A stretch of 47,002 bases of DNA. Origin: an uncultured Pseudomonadota bacterium. Its GTDB lineage: Bacteria > Pseudomonadota > Gammaproteobacteria > Steroidobacterales > Steroidobacteraceae. The DNA lies in the NCBI GenBank assembly GCA_946479515.1, contig CAMLGF010000027.1:1-47002 (forward strand), given 5' to 3'. The notes below the pieces were generated by a model, which did no database searches, was not told where the DNA came from, and saw only the letters and a list, made by a program, of their open reading frames with translations. Position numbers and translations under genes: made by a program. Positions 24,939-33,944 of this stretch are shown in pieces (the first letter of the stretch is position 1; every line of letters begins with the position of its first letter).

Positions 24939-25529
24939 GTGCGCACCGTGCATCTTCCTGGTTTGACAAAAAATCTGCTGGCGCTCGGCGCCGCCATGCT
25001 CTTCTGGATTCCCGCGCACGCGACGGCAGCCTGCGGCCAGTCGGCAGGCCCCGAGCGACGGGCCACCATCGCGCTGCAGGACCTCGACAGCCACGGGCCG
25101 GTCTACTACTGGCACGACAGCTCGACGTACGCGCTGCTGTATTTCCGCCCCGAGGACATGGTCGCGCGCCTCGAGAGCCTGCTCGCGCAGGAGACCGGCG
25201 CGAATCGCGACTCGGCCTTCGGCGATGCCTCGCTCGCGCCCGCCTTGCTCGACAACATCAGGTTCGACCTGCCGCTCAAGGAATCCACCGACCTGTTCCG
25301 CTACACGCTCATCGACCAGCGCTTCGACCCGGTGGTGAATCTGGTCATCGCGGATCTCCTGAACGAGGGCAGGGTCATGCTGGATCAGTGGATCTTCGCG
25401 GACCACCCGGCGAGGTCCATCGTGATGATCTCGCGCACCGACGCCCACGGTGAAGAACGCGGACGCTGGTACTGCACGTCGAGCGACGAGGTGCTGTTCA
25501 AACTCGGGCATGCCGCGCTGGAGGGGTGA
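24939..25529 (+). CDS. exported protein, unknown function
   Basis: The product has about 196 residues from GTG 24939; GTG 24948 is an equal alternative. A signal peptide (LTKNLLALGAAMLFWIPAHATA) precedes an acidic mature domain with VYYWHDSSTYALLYFRPEDMVARLESLL and a Cys near the end (RWYCTSSDEV). No family is recognised. It converges with the S41 peptidase gene, six bases away. Confidence 0.65.
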   Translation: MRTVHLPGLTKNLLALGAAMLFWIPAHATAACGQSAGPERRATIALQDLDSHGPVYYWHDSSTYALLYFRPEDMVARLESLLAQETGANRDSAFGDASLAPALLDNIRFDLPLKESTDLFRYTLIDQRFDPVVNLVIADLLNEGRVMLDQWIFADHPARSIVMISRTDAHGEERGRWYCTSSDEVLFKLGHAALEG

Positions 25530-25535
25530 GGTCGC

Positions 25536-26882
25536 TCAGCGCCCCGAGCTCGGTTGCGGGGTCGCCTGCGCGCTGGTCCGCACGCTCTCGCCCGCGCTTT
25601 GGCCGAGCAGGGCCAGCGCCCGCTCCACCGCGACATCGCGCCCCGCGCGTACGTCGTCGAGCGTCGGCATCACGCGGATGTCGGGCGTCACTCCCGCGCC
25701 TTCGATGCGCTGGTCGCGCGTCGTGCGGAAGTCGCTCACCGGTACCTGGATCACGCCGCCGTCCGGCAATCGGAACCCCTGCGCGACCAGCGTCGAGCCG
25801 TTGGTCATGCGACCGATGAGCCGGCCGCGTTGATAATCCTGTACCGCGGCCGCGAGGATTTCCGAGCAGCTGCCCGTCGCCGGCCCAATGAGCAGCACCA
25901 GCGGGCCGTCGACGCGCCGCGCCGGCTTCGTGGCCAGCAACAGTTCCGAGCCGTGCGAGTTCTGCAGCGTGCCGAGCGGCACCTCGCCCAACAACACGCC
26001 CGCGAGCTTCTGCAGCTGCACGGCCAGGCCACCCACGTTCCAGCGCAGGTCGAGGATCAGGGCCGACGAGCCTGTCTCGTCCAGCACGCTGAATACCGGC
26101 GCCATGAACCGGTCGTCGCCGAACTCGTCGAAACGCAGATAGCGCGTGCCGGTGCCGAGTCGTCGGCTCTCCACCGGCGGACGTACGTCGAAGGGACGAT
26201 GTTCGAAGGTGATCTTGAGCGAACGCCACTGGTCGCGATCCATGGGCTCGAGCTCGCCGCGCTCCCAGGCCTCCGCCTCCCGCGGCGTCAGCGGGATGAA
26301 TTCGCCGAAGAAATTCACCGCGTCGAAATCGATCGACACCGAGGAGAACGAACGCACCACGCGCCAGCCCGGCTCGATGCCCGCCGTGGCCGCGGGTGAA
26401 TGCGGCGCCACCTCGGTGACCAGGCCATAGGTCTTGTTGCCCCGCCGGACCTGGGTGCTCGTGTAGCCCGGCCCATAGCCGAGCAGAGCGACCATTTCGC
26501 GCACCCGCTTCGCGGGCACGCGGCGCACCTCGAGCGGTGCATCCTCGATGCTGGGCGGCAACTCCGCCGCGACGTGCGAGTCGGGAAATTCCGCGGCGAT
26601 CTCGCCAAACACCTTCTTGTAGAGCTCGAACTCATCGGGCTCGTTCGCGGCGCGCTCACGCATGGCCTTGCGCAGCGAGCGCCACTTCTTCGCGGCCAGC
26701 AACTGTGGGTCGTAGTAGTTTGACTCGAGGCTGCCCCAGAACGCGTCGTACACCGCGAGATTGCGCTCCGGCCGAGGTAGCGCCTGGAATTCCTGGGTGG
26801 GATACGTCACGGCATCCGTGCCGAACGACGGCGAGGCGATGAGAGCCGCGCAGACCAGCCAACCCTTCATGCGACGCATCAT
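25536..26882 (-). CDS. exported S41 family peptidase, tricorn/IRBP-like active site
   Basis: The product has about 448 residues, with a signal peptide (KGWLVCAALIASPSFG). Starts at 26882, 26879 and 26870 are close together and cannot be separated. A PDZ-like region (TEVAPHSPAATAGIEPGWRVV) precedes the S41 core (LILDLRWNVGGL). The nucleophile is in PATGSCSEIL (Ser338). The lysine of CtpA/Prc enzymes, expected 25 residues later in TFGKG, is absent: the segment reads RMTNGSTLVAQG with Ser363 there. Such members may use a Ser-His-Glu site like tricorn protease or may have another role. It is divergent from ygiQ. Confidence 0.85.
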   Translation of the reverse strand: MMRRMKGWLVCAALIASPSFGTDAVTYPTQEFQALPRPERNLAVYDAFWGSLESNYYDPQLLAAKKWRSLRKAMRERAANEPDEFELYKKVFGEIAAEFPDSHVAAELPPSIEDAPLEVRRVPAKRVREMVALLGYGPGYTSTQVRRGNKTYGLVTEVAPHSPAATAGIEPGWRVVRSFSSVSIDFDAVNFFGEFIPLTPREAEAWERGELEPMDRDQWRSLKITFEHRPFDVRPPVESRRLGTGTRYLRFDEFGDDRFMAPVFSVLDETGSSALILDLRWNVGGLAVQLQKLAGVLLGEVPLGTLQNSHGSELLLATKPARRVDGPLVLLIGPATGSCSEILAAAVQDYQRGRLIGRMTNGSTLVAQGFRLPDGGVIQVPVSDFRTTRDQRIEGAGVTPDIRVMPTLDDVRAGRDVAVERALALLGQSAGESVRTSAQATPQPSSGR

Positions 26883-26968
26883 CTTCCGCGGACCGCGTTC
26901 CCGCAATGAGCGGAAAGCGCATCCCGGTACGGGCGCCGTCCGATTTCACCGTGCGGCGGGCGCGACTT

Positions 26969-26996
26969 TTGACTTCTGGCCGGCGGCCCCTAAACT
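26969..26996 (+). promoter_or_regulatory. sigma70-type promoter for ygiQ
   Basis: TTGACT (26969-26974) and TAAACT (26991-26996) are separated by 16 bases. Transcription would begin near 27003 and leave a leader of about 160 bases before ATG 27163. Confidence 0.5.
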
Positions 26997-27102
26997 GCGC
27001 GCCTCCAGCCCTGGACCAAGCCGTTGGCCCACTTCAGGGTGCCTGCAAGTCAGGGAAATGGTGACGTCCGGCGTAAGTTCCGGCAGCAATGGCGCAAGGC
27101 CC

Positions 27103-27160
27103 CGTTCCCGGTGGCCGGTCGCACGTTCCCGTTCCCGTTGAACGTCGAAGGATGGGAACG
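27103..27160 (+). promoter_or_regulatory. leader with three alternative partners for one anti-start sequence, upstream of ygiQ
   Basis: CGTTCCC occurs at 27103-27109, 27124-27130 and 27130-27136. Each can pair with GGGAACG at 27154-27160, which lies between the Shine-Dalgarno (AAGGA, 27148-27152) and ATG 27163. The alternatives would fold the ribosome site to differing degrees. A control role is speculative. Confidence 0.3.
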
Positions 27161-27162
27161 CC

Positions 27163-29385
27163 ATGTCCGCCGCTGTCAAAGAACTCCACACCTACCGCAA
27201 GTACTGGGCCGCGCGTTTCGGCACCGCGCCGTTCCTGCCCATGTCGCGCGCCGAGATGGACGTGCTCGGCTGGGATTCCTGCGACGTGATCATCGTCACC
27301 GGCGATGCGTACGTGGACCATCCGAGTTTCGGCATGGCCATCATGGGGCGGCTGCTCGAGGCGCAGGGCTTTCGCGTCGGCATCATCGCGCAACCCGACT
27401 GGCACAGCGCCGAGCCGTTCAAGCAGTTAGGCCGGCCGAACCTGTTCTTCGGCATCACCGCCGGCAACATGGATTCGATGGTGAACCGGTACACGTCGGA
27501 CAAGCGTATCCGCAGCGACGATGCGTACACGCCCGGCGGCGAGGGAGGCAAGCGCCCCGACCGCAGCGTCGTGGTCTACGCGCAGCGGGCGCGCGAGGCG
27601 TACAAGGACGTGCCCATCGTCATCGGCGGCATCGAAGCCTCGCTCCGTCGCATCGCCCACTTCGACTACTGGAGCGAGAAAGTCCGCCGCTCCATCCTGC
27701 TCGACGCCAAGGCCGACCTGCTCGTCTTCGGCAATGCCGAGCGCCAGATCGTCGAGATCGCGCATCGCCTCGCCGCCGGCACGAAGGTTGAAGACATCAC
27801 CGATCTGCGCGGCACCGCCTTCGTACGCCGCACGCCCGCCGACGGCTTCATCGAAATCGACTCCACGCACCTCGATACCCCCGGCAAGCTCAGCCCCCCC
27901 ATAAACCCGTACGCGATGGCAAATGGGGACATTCCTCGTTTTCTAGGAAACGGGGACGCACCTCCCGCCGCCCATGCCGAGGCCGCCCATGCCCAGCCCG
28001 CCGCGCCGAAGGCCAACGAAGTCGTCGTCAAATTCGCCCGCCGCGTGAAGGGCGAGGATCGCGAGCGCAGCGTCATCCGCATGCCCTCGTACGAGGCCGT
28101 CGCGAACGACCCCGTGCTCTACGCCCACGCCAGCCGCATCCTCCACCTCGAGGCCAACCCCGGCAACGCGCGCGCGCTCGTGCAGCGCCACGGCGAGCAG
28201 GACCTGTGGCTCAACCCGCCGCCCATCCCCCTGACCACCCGCGACATGGACTACGTGTACGAGCTGCCATTCGCGCGCGTCCCGCACCCGGCGTACGGAA
28301 ACGCCGAGATCCCCGCGTACAAGATGATCAAGTTCTCCATCGCCATTCAACGTGGGTGCTTCGGCGGCTGCACGTTCTGCAGCATCACCGAACACGAGGG
28401 ACGCATCATCCAGAACCGCAGCGAGGCCAGCGTGCTGCGCGAGATCGAGAAGATCCGTGACACCGTGCCCGGCTTCACCGGCGTCATCAGCGACCTCGGC
28501 GGCCCCACCGCCAACATGTATCGCATCGCCTGCAAGAGCCGCGAGATCGAGAAGGCCTGCCGCAAGCCCAGCTGCGTGTACCCCGGCATCTGCCCCAATC
28601 TCGACACCGACCACAGCGCACTGGTCCAGCTCTACAGAAAAGCGCGCGCGCTGCCCGGCGTGAAGAAGATCCTGATCGCGAGCGGCGTGCGCTACGACCT
28701 CGCCATCGAGAGCCCCGAGTACGTCAAGGAGCTGGCTACCCACCACGTCGGTGGCTATCTCAAGATCGCGCCCGAGGCCATCGGCGAGGGCCCGCTCTCC
28801 AAGATGATGAAGCCCGGCGTCGGCACCTACTACAAGTTCAAGGAGCTGTTCGACAAGTACAGCAAGCTCGCGGGCAAGGAGCAGTACCTCATCCCGTACT
28901 TCATCGCGGCGCATCCGGGCACCACCGACGAGGACATGCTCGAGCTCGCGCTGTGGCTCAAGAAGAATGGCTTCCGCGCCGACCAGGTGCAGGCGTTCCT
29001 GCCGTCACCCATGGCCACCGCCACCGCCATGTATCACACGCTGAAGAACCCGCTGCGCAAGGTGACGCGCGACAGCGAAGAAGTGGTGATCCCGAAGGGC
29101 ATCAAGCAGCGCCGGCTGCACAAGGCCTTCCTGCGCTACCACGACCCCAACAACTGGCCCGTGCTGCGCGAGGCGCTGCGACGCATGGGGCGGGCGGATC
29201 TCATCGGCAATGGCAAGCACCAACTTGTCCCGTCGTATCAGCCCGCCGGAACCGGCAGGGCCGAAGAGGGCGCCCGGAAGTCGCCGCGCGGCGGGTCCGC
29301 GCAGCGACCTTTCAAGACCCAGCACACCGGGCTGCCGAAGGTGCCGACCGTCCGGGGCCGGCGAGGGCGAGACGGCGGTAGATAG
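27163..29385 (+). CDS. ygiQ: YgiQ family radical SAM protein (UPF0313)
   Basis: The product has 740 residues. The N-terminal UPF0313 domain ([52 protein letters not shown]) precedes a radical SAM core with [12 protein letters not shown] (C399, C403, C406 bind the 4Fe-4S cluster). [27 protein letters not shown] and [14 protein letters not shown] cluster-proximal segments follow the family pattern. The C-terminus is basic and disordered (ending [10 protein letters not shown]). The substrate is unknown for the family. Codons at 27921-27960 come from a dispersed repeat inserted in frame ([14 protein letters not shown]), in the linker between the two domains. The gene has its own promoter and a long leader. 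Confidence 0.93.
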   Translation: MSAAVKELHTYRKYWAARFGTAPFLPMSRAEMDVLGWDSCDVIIVTGDAYVDHPSFGMAIMGRLLEAQGFRVGIIAQPDWHSAEPFKQLGRPNLFFGITAGNMDSMVNRYTSDKRIRSDDAYTPGGEGGKRPDRSVVVYAQRAREAYKDVPIVIGGIEASLRRIAHFDYWSEKVRRSILLDAKADLLVFGNAERQIVEIAHRLAAGTKVEDITDLRGTAFVRRTPADGFIEIDSTHLDTPGKLSPPINPYAMANGDIPRFLGNGDAPPAAHAEAAHAQPAAPKANEVVVKFARRVKGEDRERSVIRMPSYEAVANDPVLYAHASRILHLEANPGNARALVQRHGEQDLWLNPPPIPLTTRDMDYVYELPFARVPHPAYGNAEIPAYKMIKFSIAIQRGCFGGCTFCSITEHEGRIIQNRSEASVLREIEKIRDTVPGFTGVISDLGGPTANMYRIACKSREIEKACRKPSCVYPGICPNLDTDHSALVQLYRKARALPGVKKILIASGVRYDLAIESPEYVKELATHHVGGYLKIAPEAIGEGPLSKMMKPGVGTYYKFKELFDKYSKLAGKEQYLIPYFIAAHPGTTDEDMLELALWLKKNGFRADQVQAFLPSPMATATAMYHTLKNPLRKVTRDSEEVVIPKGIKQRRLHKAFLRYHDPNNWPVLREALRRMGRADLIGNGKHQLVPSYQPAGTGRAEEGARKSPRGGSAQRPFKTQHTGLPKVPTVRGRRGRDGGR
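27921..27960 (+). repeat. 40-bp dispersed repeat, copy C, inside ygiQ coding sequence
   Basis: AAATGGGGACATTCCT, then CGTTTTCTAGGAAAC, then GGGGACGCA. It shares the 15-mer and the closing GGGGAC with copies A and B. It has no stop codon in the ygiQ frame and adds about 13 residues. Confidence 0.8.
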
Positions 29386-29406
29386 CCCCGCCGCGCGTCG
29401 TGGCGG

Positions 29407-29523
29407 CTACTCGCCGCCCGGCCCCTTCAACTTCTCCGTGCGCGCCTCGGGAATGCGCCCGATGCGCGCCGCCATCTCGTTCAGCGACTCGAGATGGCGG
29501 GGGATTCGATTCTCAGAGGTCAT
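29407..29523 (-). CDS. possible 38-residue peptide
   Basis: ATG 29523 to TAG 29407. The product is amphipathic and basic (RIPRHLESLNEMAARIGRI), with a Gly-rich end. The Shine-Dalgarno is weak (AAAGAG, about 4-base spacing). It fills most of the gap between ygiQ and the OmpA remnant, so it may be a real small gene or part of the same decayed region. Confidence 0.3.
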   Translation of the reverse strand: MTSENRIPRHLESLNEMAARIGRIPEARTEKLKGPGGE

Positions 29524-29553
29524 CAGCTCTTTATCCGGATTTCGCGCCAGCGC

Positions 29554-30063
29554 TCAGATCTTCACCAGTTCGACGCACCGGTTCTGCTGGCGCCCTTACG
29601 GCGTGTCATTGCCCGTCGCCGGCTTGCTCGCCCCAAAGCCCTTGGCCTGCAGCCGCGCCTTGTCGATGCCATAGGCATCCACGAGGTACTGCCGCACCGC
29701 CTCCGCACGCTTCTCGCTCAGCGCCTGGTTGCTCGCGGCCGCGCCCCCGTCATCCGTGTGCCCTTCGATCAAGAGCTTCAGCTCCGGATGCTCCTCGAGC
29801 ATCGCGCCCATCTCCTCGAGAGTCGGCGTCGACTCCGGCCGGATGCGATCGCTGCCCGTATCGAACAGCACGCCCTGCGTGGCCACGCGGCCCTTCTCCG
29901 CCAGCGCGTCATACAGCTTTTTGCCGCCCGCGGCGATGCGCACGTTCGCGATCATGCGCGGCTGCTCGGCGGTCCAGCCGTTCATGTTGACGAAGATCTT
30001 GTTGTCGCGCCCGAGATTGGCGTTCGGCGCGTTGAACACGCGCTTCTCGTTCGCGTACGCCTT
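29554..30063 (-). pseudogene. OmpA-family C-terminal domain remnant: truncated 5' end and premature stop
   Basis: The readable frame (from about 30063) gives FNAPNANLGRDNKIF and then a near-complete OmpA peptidoglycan-binding domain: GVLFDTGSDRIRPES, LLIEGHTDDGGAAASNQALS, KRAEAVRQYLVDAYGID, LQAKGFGASKPATGNDTP. At 29596-29598 a TAA stop replaces the Glu codon expected in NDTPEGRQQNR. The frame then continues as GRQQNRCVELVKI to a TGA at 29554. There is no start with a signal peptide: upstream the frame runs open into the 3' end of the FMN-protein gene, and GTG 30039 is only an incidental start. The N-terminal half of the usual protein is missing. The two lesions together say the gene is dead. 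Confidence 0.75.
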
Positions 30064-30067
30064 TGTC

Positions 30068-30658
30068 TTACGTGCGATCGCGCGGCGGCAGCGCGTCCTT
30101 GAACACCTCGAACGTCTTCCACGCAGGCACCGGTGGACTGTATCCCGGCCGCGGCGAATGGACGGATTCCTCGACGAGCTGCATCTTGTGGATGTAACGC
30201 GGGCAGTTCGGAAAGATCCGCTGCGCCGTCAGTCGCACGATGAACACGGCGCCGGGCAGTTCGGCGAGCAATGGATCGTCCTGGCTCACCACCGCCGTGC
30301 CATTCACGCGCAAGCGCTTGGGCGTTTCGAAATCCACGAACAGCAGGCCGACGTGCGGATTCTTCAGCACGTTTCCCCAGCTGCGGTACTGCCCATTGCC
30401 GTCGTAATCCGGGATGGCCAGCGTCCGGTCGTCGATCACGCGCACGAACCCCGGCAGGCCGCCCTTGTACGAGCAGTCCGGCTGCCCTGCTTCGTCGGCG
30501 GTGGCGACGAACAACATGCGACAGCGCGAGATGAAGACCCTGTCTTCCTCTGTGAACGCGCCGCGCATGGTGACTTTTTCCAGCCGATCGGCAAGCGCAC
30601 GCGTCTCCCGCAGGTCCTGAAGCTGACGCATGCCGTCGTGATAAGCGGATGTGGTCAT
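30068..30658 (-). CDS. pyridoxamine 5'-phosphate oxidase-like FMN-binding protein
   Basis: The product has 196 residues. ATG 30658 follows GGGAGGGAG. The split-barrel fold is recognisable from FISRCRMLFVATADEAGQPDCSYKGGLPGFV, TLAIPDYDGNGQYRSWGN and HVGLLFVDFETPKRLRVNG, as in the general-stress FMN/heme-binding group rather than true PdxH. The C-terminus is Pro-rich. Its mRNA would run straight into the OmpA remnant 5 bases after the stop, which marks the recombination point that removed that gene's start. Confidence 0.88.
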   Translation of the reverse strand: MTTSAYHDGMRQLQDLRETRALADRLEKVTMRGAFTEEDRVFISRCRMLFVATADEAGQPDCSYKGGLPGFVRVIDDRTLAIPDYDGNGQYRSWGNVLKNPHVGLLFVDFETPKRLRVNGTAVVSQDDPLLAELPGAVFIVRLTAQRIFPNCPRYIHKMQLVEESVHSPRPGYSPPVPAWKTFEVFKDALPPRDRT

Positions 30659-30799
30659 GACTCCCTCCCTGCCTCCTTTTAGTCCGCCGCGGACGGTTTG
30701 TCGCGGGCCGATCGGCGAATCCTCGCGCGCGGCTTGTGGCGGTGCGCTTCCCTGAGCATCATTCGGGTGGAACCCTTTACCGAGCAGGTCCTTCGAGCC

Positions 30800-32041
<1,242 letters not shown>

Positions 32042-32069
32042 GCCGGCCCCTTCGCAGATCGATGCACAG

Positions 32070-32096
32070 GAAGCCGGCCCTTCAGGCCGGCTTCTT
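32070..32096. terminator. bidirectional terminator with the VOC-gene stop codon in its loop
   Basis: GAAGCCGGCC (32070-32079) and GGCCGGCTTC (32085-32094) form a perfect 10-bp stem with loop CTTCA. The VOC gene's stop codon (32082-32084) falls in that loop, so the hairpin belongs to the end of both convergent genes. The T-tract is short. Confidence 0.7.
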
Positions 32097-32507
32097 CATG
32101 CAATTGATCATCCACGGCTTGCCGTACCGGTCGGTGAACATGGCGAAGCGCAGCGACCAGGGGGATTCGCCCAGCGGCATCTCGACCTTGCCGCCCGCTG
32201 AGAGCGCGGCGAATACGCGCTCGGCCTCTTCCACGGTTTCGACATCGACGTTCACGGTGGTGTCGTTGCGCGCGGCGCCGGTTTCCTCGCCCATGACATT
32301 GTCGGCGCCCATGATCGATGCGCCGCCCGCGACGAGGTGCGCGTTGGCGACCTTTGCCAGGGCCGACAGGGGCAGGTGTTCCGAGGCGCCGGGCATCTGA
32401 CCGTACGTGGACACCGAGATCACATCGCCACGCAGGGCCTGGGCATAGAAAGCGAAGGCTTCGCGGCACTGGCCGTGGGTGAACATCAGGTAGGGAATCA
32501 ACTTCAT
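32082..32507 (-). CDS. VOC family protein (PhnB-like)
   Basis: The product is 141 residues, with paired beta-alpha-beta-beta-beta modules of the vicinal-oxygen-chelate fold. It begins KLIPYLMFTHGQCREAFAFYAQAL and ends SLRFAMFTDRYGKPWMINC, the PhnB/DUF1428-type pattern. Metal ligands typical of glyoxalase I are not complete, so enzyme activity is open. ATG 32507 has a fair Shine-Dalgarno (GGAG). Confidence 0.92.
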   Translation of the reverse strand: MKLIPYLMFTHGQCREAFAFYAQALRGDVISVSTYGQMPGASEHLPLSALAKVANAHLVAGGASIMGADNVMGEETGAARNDTTVNVDVETVEEAERVFAALSAGGKVEMPLGESPWSLRFAMFTDRYGKPWMINCMKKPA

Positions 32508-32682
32508 TGCGCGACTCCGGAAGGGCTCGGCAGGGGCGCCGACCCAAGGTTGTCGAACGCGACGCGCGAATTTCGACCTGCCTGGCCACCGAAAGCCCCT
32601 GACCGCCTATCGGCTCACGCGCACGGCGAGGACCGCCACTCTCCGACTGCGCGCCCGAGCCGGCGGGCGTAGCGTCATCGCC

Positions 32683-32937
32683 ATGAAAACTCTCATGAAA
32701 ATCGCCGTCCTGGGCGGCCTCGCAGCACTGGCCATGGAGATCTACCAGCGCCAGCGGCGCTACGATCGCGAGCTGCGCGACTCGCGCTCAGAGCGCCGCG
32801 ACCCGGACTGGGACACCGACAACCACCCGCTGGAGCAGGTGGCGGACACGAACTCGGTGGTCGCGGGCGATGCGGCAGCCGCGCAGCGGGCGCCGCAGCC
32901 GCAGGACTGGCGCGGAGCGCAGAACGTCGTGGAGTGA
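32683..32937 (+). CDS. small single-helix protein, unknown function
   Basis: The product has 84 residues. A short N-terminal hydrophobic stretch (KIAVLGGLAALAMEIY) is followed by a highly charged, likely disordered tail (RQRRYDRELRDSRSERRDPDWD). Two in-frame ATGs, at 32683 and 32698, are both possible. It converges with the repeat-protein gene, 38 bases away. No family is recognised. Confidence 0.55.
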   Translation: MKTLMKIAVLGGLAALAMEIYQRQRRYDRELRDSRSERRDPDWDTDNHPLEQVADTNSVVAGDAAAAQRAPQPQDWRGAQNVVE

Positions 32938-32975
32938 GGCGGCGCTGCCGGGGTACGCCGATCCGCCCCGGCTCA

Positions 32976-33917
32976 TCAGTCGATGCCGTGCACTCGCAGC
33001 TGAATGAGCTTGTCGATCGACAGGTCCTTCACGCCGCGGGCCTTCATCCTGTCGATGTACGCTGGCGTCACGCCGTGCACGCGCAGGGCCACGAGCTGAT
33101 CCGCATCGGGCTTGCCGTAGCCCAGCTTCTCCATGCTGGCGATGAATTCCGGGGTCACGTCGTGCACGCGAAAGGCGATCAGCTTGTCCGTGTCGAGGCC
33201 TTCGTAACCCCTGGCGCGCAGGTCCTTCACCCACTCGGGGGTCGCCCCGTGCACGTGCAGCGCGATGAGCTGGTTCTCGTCGGCCTCGAGGCCGATTTTT
33301 CGGTACTCCCTGACCGACGCGACCGAGACCTGGTGGACGCGAAAGGCGATCACCTTGTCGCTCTCCGACATCGGCAGGCCTTCGCCGCGCAGATCGTGGA
33401 TGTATTGCGGGGTGACGTCGAAGATCCTGAGCGCCATGAGCTTCTCGGAATCGAGACCGCTCAGCTTTTCGGCTTTCATGGCCCTGGCGAAGTCGGTGGT
33501 GACGTCGACCATGGCCATGGCGTATTGCTTGTTGTCGTCGATGCCATCGAAACCGAGCTCGTGCATCGATTTCGCGAAAGTGGGGTTCGGTGTGAACAGG
33601 AACACGCCAGCGCCCACGCCGTTGTTCAGATAGCCCTCGCAGTCGAAGCGGCCGGCATCGCGCGTGATGCTGAATTGCACGTCGCGCTTGCCGCGCACCG
33701 ACAGGTCCAGCCCCTGGAAGACCTCCGCGGGCCAATCCGAGGAATGCTGGATGTTGCTGTGCTCGCGGCGGTGCACGAGCCCGAAATTCACCTTGCCGGG
33801 CTGCTCGGAAGGCATCAGCGTCCAGTTGCCGGTGTATTCACCGCCGGCGAAGGCGCGGGCCGTCAGCAGAATCCAGGCGCAAAGCGCTCCCATGACGACG
33901 AACCGGGTCGTTTTCAT
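32976..33917 (-). CDS. exported protein with 28-29-residue tandem repeats, partner of the M56 sensor
   Basis: The product has 313 residues. ATG 33917 follows CAGGAG with 6-base spacing. A signal peptide (TTRFVVMGALCAWILLTARAFAG) precedes an N-terminal beta-rich region (GNWTLMPSE, DVQFSITRDAGRFDCEGYLNNG). About six and a half repeats of 28-29 residues then run to the C-terminus, for example DKLIAFRVHDVTPEFIASME and DQLVALRVHGVTPAYIDRMK. The same repeat fills the C-terminal third of the upstream M56 protein. The three genes are one operon: BlaI, M56, this. It probably acts in the periplasm as ligand, competitor or substrate of the sensor. I do not know a characterised relative. Confidence 0.8.
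   Translation of the reverse strand: MKTTRFVVMGALCAWILLTARAFAGGEYTGNWTLMPSEQPGKVNFGLVHRREHSNIQHSSDWPAEVFQGLDLSVRGKRDVQFSITRDAGRFDCEGYLNNGVGAGVFLFTPNPTFAKSMHELGFDGIDDNKQYAMAMVDVTTDFARAMKAEKLSGLDSEKLMALRIFDVTPQYIHDLRGEGLPMSESDKVIAFRVHQVSVASVREYRKIGLEADENQLIALHVHGATPEWVKDLRARGYEGLDTDKLIAFRVHDVTPEFIASMEKLGYGKPDADQLVALRVHGVTPAYIDRMKARGVKDLSIDKLIQLRVHGID
32979..33566 (-). repeat. 84-87-bp coding repeats, six full copies and one partial
   Basis: At protein level the consensus is xRxxGxxxxDxDxLIAlrVHxVTPeyi. The copies are diverged, with the aspartate before LIA and the VTP motif best kept. The first copy is the most degenerate. Confidence 0.8.
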
Positions 33918-33944
33918 GATCAACTCCTGTTGTGGGATCGCTGG

